From Plutella xylostella (Eukaryota; Arthropoda; Insecta; Lepidoptera; Plutellidae), in assembly GCF_932276165.1 (NCBI RefSeq), contig NC_063992.1:2552001-2616000 (forward strand): a stretch of 64,000 nucleotides of DNA. Direction: 5' to 3'. The notes below the pieces were generated by a model. It saw only the letters and a list, made by a program, of their open reading frames with translations, was not told the origin of the DNA and did not search any database. How positions within the stretch are numbered: position 1 is the first letter of the stretch; each line of letters begins with the position of its first letter. Shown piece after piece: positions 52,801-61,800 of this stretch. The position numbers and the translations under genes were made by a program.

Positions 52801-55800
52801 TTTACTGGTGCCGTTTGGTATATAGCGACATATTATATTTGTATGGATATTTATAAACACACAAAAATATTGTGTAAAAAAACTAATAATCTGAACTAGT
52901 CAATGAAAGGATTGTAATATTCTACAATTATGCATAAAAAATCATTTACAATTTTGTTTTATAATTGCAAAACTTTTGTACAACAAAAAACATGATACAG
53001 CAGATTACAGATTCTGAAAGGAAGACAAAAAAAACTCTGTGGCAACCCTAAAACTGTCTTAAGACACCTGCACAGGTAGTTACGGTAAGGAGCTGGGGCC
53101 AATAAATTGCCGGGCAGGTCGGGTCAACGTGGGAACTCCCGTGCCTACGGAACTGTGACCTATTGTTGCTTTCTTTATGGAACACTTGTGACTCTTAAAC
53201 TTGATTGTAGACTCGCCCTTAGGGGTGCAGTCTGTGAATATTGTTTGTTCGCCGTGTTTGATTAGACGGTGCGTGGACATCGGAATTCCTGTTATGGGAA
53301 GTTATTTTATTTCCCGAAACTCCGCTATTGTGCAAATCAGTCTTCTGATATTAATTTGTAAAAAAATACCTGTTTCAGTTAAACTGAAATCTTTATAGGA
53401 ATCTTTGAGTTCAATTTTAAGATACAATAGTATAATTTTCCTTGAATTTAAGCTAAATAGAGTCAGCAACATCATAATACACGGTCACATAACAAACAAA
53501 AATCATTGTTTAACCGACCGTATTCAACGATACGTAACCGGCAGATCCTACCGAAATCCTCGAAAACAATATAGTCTCAAGTGGACCGCGGCGCTGACCC
53601 GGGTTCACACACGACCGTGCGAAGACACGGTACGCTGAGCGTCTTCGGTATCGTCTTGGACACGCTCCACGTGTCCACGTGAGAACTGGCGTGCTCGGAC
53701 GAATTGACAACGTTTTTTGTGACTTTTTCGTTTGTTTGCGCCGTGAGTTATGTAGTTTAGATGCTGATTTTTGCTACTTAAGGAAGAGTTTTTTTTTTGC
53801 ATGGCACCATCTGGATATCCGAAATATATCGGCATATACATAATCACAACTGATCATAGCTGTTAAAAAAATAAAATAATATAGATTTTGACTTTGATCT
53901 GACATTGATGAATATTCTGATATTGTATCTAAGGCCAATCTAAATTAATTATGGCAGGTTCCTATACAGTTAAAAAAGACTCGTACACGAGTATTTCTGA
54001 TTGGTATTGACTGGAAATGCATTTTTCATAGCCATTACTGTGCAACAACCGGTGTCGCTCACTGAGACGCCCTGACACTGTTGCAGATAAAACAATAATG
54101 GCCCCTTAAAATGTAAACTGCGCAATTGTACTCGATGCTCCCTCAAATCACCAGTTACAAAGGCATCTTTCAGCTGTCACCTCGGTATTGGCCCGTCGAG
54201 TGCTTGTTCTGAGGCCCAGAGCAATAAAGGCAACAGTTGGCAAGCGATATATGCGTGCGCAATCACAATAGTCAAGAGAGCAATAGACGCCCGGAAATGT
54301 AGAGTATAACACTATAGGGTTGTACAAACATTACATAGGTACTTAGTAGGTACGTTAATTTCTAGGCATTACTTTTTTCTAATGCTGACGTCTGCCTAGC
54401 GTAGGTGACCTTTTCATCTTTCGATTTCATAGAGGTTTGATGGAAATATATTTGCTTAAGCGGATGATGAAGTGATGCGCAATGTTTCAGGCGTAACTTT
54501 TCAAGAGCAATCAAATAGGTAGTTATTATTTGTTTACGGACAATATTGCAGTGTTATGCTGCAGATTAATATTTATTTATGAATACTATTTAAGAGCCAA
54601 CCCTGCACTAAGTTGGAGCTCGTTAGGGCTGCCTCCGTTTGATGCGCAGGAGCATTGTCTCTGAATGCTCTTTGTCTTTACTTTAAAAAGCTTTTCAGAT
54701 TGACACGAGATGGCGCCTTCATTGAATAGGAGATTAATTACTATGCTAATGTTATTGGATCGATATTTAAGCTTGTTTTTTCTTTTATTGCTTCTGTTTT
54801 AGCATAGTTTTGTTCTTATACACGTTTATTGAATTCAGTCTGTATAATATAGGTATATAGTGGCCATCCGCGTTGAACAATTTCAATGCTCGGGAATTCT
54901 TTGAAAAAAAGAATCACAACATGACTATTCAATTTTGCAATATCCAATAAGAAAGTCTTAGAAGAAAGACAAGAAAACTCAGAAAAGCTACAATATCTGA
55001 TGAAATGCAAATCAGGGTTCCCACCAACATTCATCCGTAGACACCAATTTTGCATACGCCTTACCCGACACTTCGTTAGTTGTGAATCGTTATTTGTTCC
55101 GTGTCTGTCAGTCTGTCTGTCTGTCAGGACGGACACGCCAGCATTTGTCCACACAATTGGTGGCACAAAAGATGCTAACAAGGAGGCTGGTCACGTGTTG
55201 TTATTTGATATAATGGTATTGGGGATAAATATGTAACGGGTTTTACATGAGCTTATTTATGTAATTCATGAAGTATTCATCGTTAATTTTATAATTATTT
55301 TTACCTCAAATATGTATTTTATTTGTAGCGAAAACTTTTTAGTATCAAATTCTGGGGAATCGCATCCTTTCTCCACATTTGTTTTATGTATAATTCGGTG
55401 AGAACTTGATACATTCATTTTTATTTACCATTTTTCACTACTATTGCCTATACGCGTGAAGCAGACTTACATAAATTTTGGATTGAAATAAACATTCCAC
55501 AAAAATAACAGCTTAACAGCAAGCAATTCACAAATAATTACCTACTGCATTTGTTTTACATCCCCGGACGAAGTTAAAACATCTTGGTTTTATGGTAGAG
55601 ACCGCCGTATGCTTTTATAATCTCATTAAAATTTTACGAACGAAGGGCCGGTGCCTGTCATGTGCACCTGCCTTTATGAAAGAGACAGATTATGTCAAGC
55701 TGAAGCTAGTTTTTATTTTTTGATTCAACTTTATTGGCCACTTGGTTTGATATTATGCAAGGGTGGGGAACTTTACTGCTATGCGAGCTTAGTATCTAAA

Positions 55801-58800
55801 TAATTACTAAGGACATTATATTTCTGCTATCGTTGAAATTAGGAAAGTTTTTGATTTTTTTTAGTGCACTGACAGTAGCCGACTAGTACCATTATTTTGA
55901 ACATTATTTTATGAGAACTTGTAGCAGTTTTAGATCAAATCTGTCGGTTTCATTTATATTAAATGAATTGATGAAGTGTGAAAGTTGATCAGCCAATGAT
56001 CAGCGGCCGACCAAATATATCAATAGAAAGTAATTGAAATTAAATTAACAAGCTCACAGTCACTTCCGGTTGCTCGTAAGTTTATCTCGTTATACTTTTT
56101 TTTTTCATCCATTTCGGGCTTATCATATTTTATACTAGAGCTGATGTGGGTTATTAATTATTTAGGCGTTACTTTTATTTAAGAGTTTAATATTTGCTAA
56201 GAAATTCATCACTAGGTACATACTTTACTCACTTATAATTTGTTAAGCTTGTTACCATTTTATGTTTATTATTGAGTTCAATCAATGAGGATGTTCTTAA
56301 CTAACAATATTAAAGAATTTCAATCAATAGCTTCCGATAACCGCAATACGATACATAGTTTGAGAAGAATAAGTATTGTTATTCCTATTTCTAACCTAAT
56401 ATTTTACCGTTACTGCAAAAGACTTCCAAGCCATAACAAACAACCTCAAATAGATACATTCAAAATACATAAAACATTTAACATTGTCATCATAAATTCA
56501 AAATACTTTCTTAACCCACATTACCCTACCGATTCGGAAAGTCATAAATACTATTTCTCATTCATACATGGGGTGGTTCGTTGCAAAATGTGCCTTACGT
56601 GTTGTGATTAAGGGTCTGTATTCGATAAACAATCTAAGGCTACATATTATTTGTACGACAAGGGAAACCGTAAATGTATCATACGAATTGTTTATAGCTC
56701 TATTCACGAAAGATATAGAATGGAGTCGCCTGGTTTTCGTTTAAGGCCAATTGATTTAAAAACGACACTGCCCTTTATATCTTACTTTATAATCCATGTA
56801 TACTAATTTGTGCTTATAATCATAACTGGATATCTCAAGTATATGGATTGGATACGTATCCCTTGCCATGTAAAATCTGTATCACCTTAAGTATAACTTA
56901 TGCATAAAAACTTAGTTTTCCGTAGAGTCCCGTTTTTACAGTAGCACATTATAGATAAATATTATTATTATGTAGGTACAGTGTACTGCACAGAAACATG
57001 ACCCTCTCTCAGTAGCCATGACCCTCCAAGATGGGTCATGTGTCTGTGCAGGCCACTGTACCTATCTAAAACCCAGCGTATATTGATCGTGTGACCGAGA
57101 GTCGTGGGTCGTGTCCTATTCAAATGATACAGAGTCCGAGACTGACAAACATCAAAGTTGACGTGATAAATAATACACTCACGGGCAATGAAAAAGTTCC
57201 ACTCTCAAAATGTATATACCATAAGACCCCATTTTTTTCAAATATTTCACTATAATATTTAACATTTTATTATTGTTTTTAGTTTGTAATATCCTGGTGC
57301 TCTGTTAAATGTACTTACTTAAATTTTGCAGAAGGTATCATTAAGCTAGCCTTTTCCGTTAAAAAGTAGGTAACTTGGTGTTTTTCTCAGTGGAACCTTT
57401 TCATTGCCCGAGAGTGTGTAAAATATAAGTGTGTAAAAAGCCCAAATTGAACATCACTTCAATTTAAAATCATAATTTACAACGGGTAGGTTAGGTGAAA
57501 TCTCGTTGGGAACGATATTGTTTTAAGCCATTTTTAGGATATCACATTTCTCAGCTTAAGATTATGATTTGAATTATGTACCTTTATTTTTAAATAAAAC
57601 GTTCCAATTAGGCGGTTACAATTTTAAAAGTACACTTTCTAACAAAAAGCACACTTCAAAACTAACTCAAACATTAAAACCAGCCAAAAGAAAATAAATC
57701 AAACCGCAAGAAAACAATCACCACCCAGATGGAATTACATACATCATACAGTAGGTTCTTTATAGTCACGCCATCGCACTTTATAGCGAGGCAGTTACCA
57801 TCAAGAGAGCAATACGTATTATCAAAGTTCACTTAAAAGATCGCGTGCCGACGACAGATGCTACACAATACGTAGATACGGATGTAACATAAAAAACACC
57901 TGATTTACAAATAATGACCGATAGCATATTAAAAACCTGCAATCATAATTTAATCAGACGGCGCGCGTGCTCACAGCTATTGAGGGAGTAGGTATTTCAT
58001 TGTGCGGAGAAACGCGTGCAGCTAATCTAATGCCATTTTCCGCCCGAGTTGGCGACCGCTGAGACCGACGCGCAAAAAACCTAGAGCAGATTGCGCTGTG
58101 ACACTGCGAGCGAGAGTTGATGAAACTCTAGGAAATCTATGGACGTTTTTTTTAAGTCGCGGTGCGCACTGTAATGTTTATTGTTCTACGAGTGAGAACA
58201 ATGGATCTGAAATAGCATTAATTATTATAAAATAACACATTTGCAATAAATAACATAAATGTTTGTTTAAGTGATTTAAATAATAAAAACCTATTCGAAG
58301 ATTTCAAATTTGAGAAGCATACAAACCATAAAACTAATGATGATTAAATAAAAATAACAACATGCTAATCTGAGCACCAAACGGTTAAGTCTCGAGTTGA
58401 CGTTATCTCACACTCTCAGGCGGATCAAATGAATATTTAAATATAAAATATTAGAAGCCGATATGGCTGTACGTCGGGCTGCTAAGTAGCGGCTTTTACA
58501 GATCTGTCATTCAAACCAGCTGTTGCTAACAAACGTCATAACTTCCTGCGTCTAACTAATCAATTTCACTGTAATTGATTGGCCGGTAGAGCTCCAAATC
58601 GATTGCCGGGTTTTCTTAATTAATATGTTTCGGTGATAAGTATTGTGTATCTATCTCCGGTTTATCGGTTCGAGTGTAGTGTAGCGCTATATCTGTCTTC
58701 TTTTGGTTTTGTTTTTTTATACAAAGGTACCTGACAAGAAATTAATTAATGGCCATGCATGGCGCTTGACGTACCTATAAAGTACCACCTATCTATGAAG

Positions 58801-61800
58801 AACAAAAATTGAATTAAATTATCGAAAAAAAAACTTGAAGCCAACTTTAATTTAATATTTTACTATCTCGTTTTATTACTTATTATGACATATATTGAGT
58901 TCGAGTTTTTTTAATTTCAGTTTCGTCTTGAGAACTGCAATTAATATGACATTATGCATCGCCCACAACTTACTGTCTCGGTGTAAGTGAAAAATAAATT
59001 AAATGTAATAATTCCATGTCACAGACTCCAGATTCCCATTACTCTATGACACTATCAATTACCTACAGTAATAAGCAGATAACACTGTCTAGGACTCGTA
59101 TTATAATATACAATGTTTACATTGACAGAGAAAATACCTTTTAACTGAAGATTCAGTGTTCGATGAAATTTTTTAGCAATAAATTACCTACTAAACCTAT
59201 TATATTATTATATCGATCATTTTGATTTGTCTCGTTTAGAAAAGGTACGGGGTAATATTGTTTGTATCATTTGTACGAGTGTGTGAGTACCCTGTGACCA
59301 CCGATATTCATTCCCGATGACATTTCGCGCGAACGCAGTAGCAAATGGAGCAAAACATACCGAGCGTCGGTGATTGCATCGTCTCATCTACTCGGCTTAC
59401 TCCTAATTGATATAAAAATATCGTCTCTAGAAAAATAGATATATATTCTTCTTCTTATAAAACTCTATTTCTTGTCGTGTCGGTGAGAAACCCAAGGGTT
59501 AGACGAGGGTTGTTCACTGTGATGAAAGGATAAAAGATAGGGGAAGAAAGAAAAATATTTAGTATAATTATTATGTACTACCTACTTATTCAATTTTACT
59601 ACGATTGAATAATGGAAAAACTAAAACATACTTTTAAACCTTCTATTCAAGAATTTCTGACATATAATATGTAATTTACCGATCTTATTTATAAGCTCCA
59701 CCTTTATCTTTATTTGGCATTAAAAACATGTGCGTTGAAAAGGAAAGCACCATTGCATCGGCCGCGACTCCTGCGCAGCTATATCAATCATACGTTATCG
59801 TTCTTTTGCTGCCACCGCCGCCATCCTGATTAAATTATTCCGTCCGGCGGCTTAATGAAACAGCCTAGAGTAGCGCCGTTCGCGCCAGTGTGATAGCACC
59901 TTGACGCTAACTAATCGCAAGTGATTGTTCTCGCTTTGATAACTAAATTTTTAGGTTAATTTCATTATTATAGAATAGATTTAGCCTCATCATTTGTTGT
60001 AAGTCCACACGGTCTTGCGTTTTGCTCATAGACGCTTTCTTGCCTTTCTTTCAGGTTATCAAATAAAAGTGTTGCCTAAGAAATCTGTAATCACAAAAAA
60101 ACAGGTTAACATAATAGCACTTTTTTTTAAATATAGAGAACCTTACCACACGGCTCTATACGATGTCCCATCAGCAGTAATCTGCGCAGGACGCCCTAAT
60201 GAGTTGTATATCTCGTTGCAATACCAAGCACGCACGTTACCGTCCCATCAATATATTTCTCTAAATTAAGCGAAACATACGCCATTTGCATTTAATTTCC
60301 ATAACATCAGGCTGCTGTATCGAGTCGCCATACGTCACTGTAAGCGAAGACCGATACGGGGGTAGGTTGATCGAGCGACCGGGGAATCGATTTTTGAACG
60401 ATTTCTCGGCCAGATTTCTACTTGATTTATCGACTGGAACGGTATGAAGGATCGCGCTAAACCATGTTTGTTTTTGAACTGCATGAAACAAACGTATGTA
60501 TTTAAACAAGAGTATACACTGTGTATGTTTTACCTAAGCTAACTAAAATGGTGTATCAGAGGGTGGTGAGGAGGGGTGTAACGATATAACGATGTTAATA
60601 AATCTATATATTGTTTATAAATATCGCTGTTAATGTTGATCTTTTCATGAAACATATATTAGTTACCATATCACTCAAAAACATCGACTATCGAATAGAT
60701 CTTATTAAATTTCCGACTAAAAAGTATCAAACTAAGTGTGTGGTGTATTTAGTCAATTTATCGAATGAAAACATCGATATTCTGTACTTCAGACATCGAT
60801 TATAATGAACGAGATCACAAAAACAGTTTTACCCATGCCGTGATTTATCCATCGGAAATTGTCGGCCAACTAATGGGGCTTTGTTCATTGATTTATTCCT
60901 TGCAATATACGATACGGTAGCGAGTGGGATCCGAATGAAATCAGTACTTTTTTTTTTTGTTTCTTCTGATTGAGCTGCTATACCTTCAGGCCTTGCTCTT
61001 GGGGCGGGACACTATCCTACCAATTTAAATATGGCCTCTAGCTTACAAGTTCCACAGTACTCAGAGCGTTTCAATTTAGTCTGGCTATAGCACTTAATTT
61101 CTAGAAGGTGTAAATGTGGGCGGCGAACAAAAATGGGATTTGTTGATAACTTTTAATTAGTTTTCGTTTTTTAATCAAGTTAATGATTAACCTTCCCATC
61201 AGATTTGATCTTAATAGTTATCGCCCGCTTTTAAATTTACAGTGTTTTAAAGTAGTCTTACCATTTATGTCACGGTACTTTAATTCGTTTAGAGATTAGG
61301 TAGCAGTAAGTTATTCTTCCACTTCTTTGTGGTGTAGAGACAACAGAAATGACGATATGGTTTATTCAATTTGTGACCATATTTACGCTGCTGACGACCG
61401 ACAGCTTTAATATGTGGTCATCATCATCATCAACGAATTATGCCGCCGATTCCTTTGAACTCGTTGTTTAGTGAATATTTTGTATTCGTGCATCGCCCAT
61501 TACAGCGTTACATTGTCGCGACACATTTTTATGGTATTTTGAAAGTTTAAATAAAGTTACTCGACGGAAGCATTTAAATTCCTGAATGAGGATGAATTAT
61601 GTCGTTTGAACCTGGAAGATTTTTTTTGAGAAAAACGGCCATATTTTTGTGGCAGTAATAAGCAGTTGCCATTTTTCTGGTACACGATATGCCATGAAAA
61701 ATAACGTAGTCATTATAACTAAGCGCCCGCTGCCGGCGCCCGTACGCCCGCACGGATGGGTGACAGCTGCTTTTTGCAATAAGCCGTTAATGGAATACCG

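Noticed and set aside
54816..55181. 121-codon minus-strand frame and CTGT microsatellite as a gene
   Set aside because: It has no recognisable domain and includes low-complexity sequence (TDRQTDRHG).
60015..60269. 84-codon + strand frame in intron 5
   Set aside because: No family features, no supporting splice signals, and composition like the surrounding intron.
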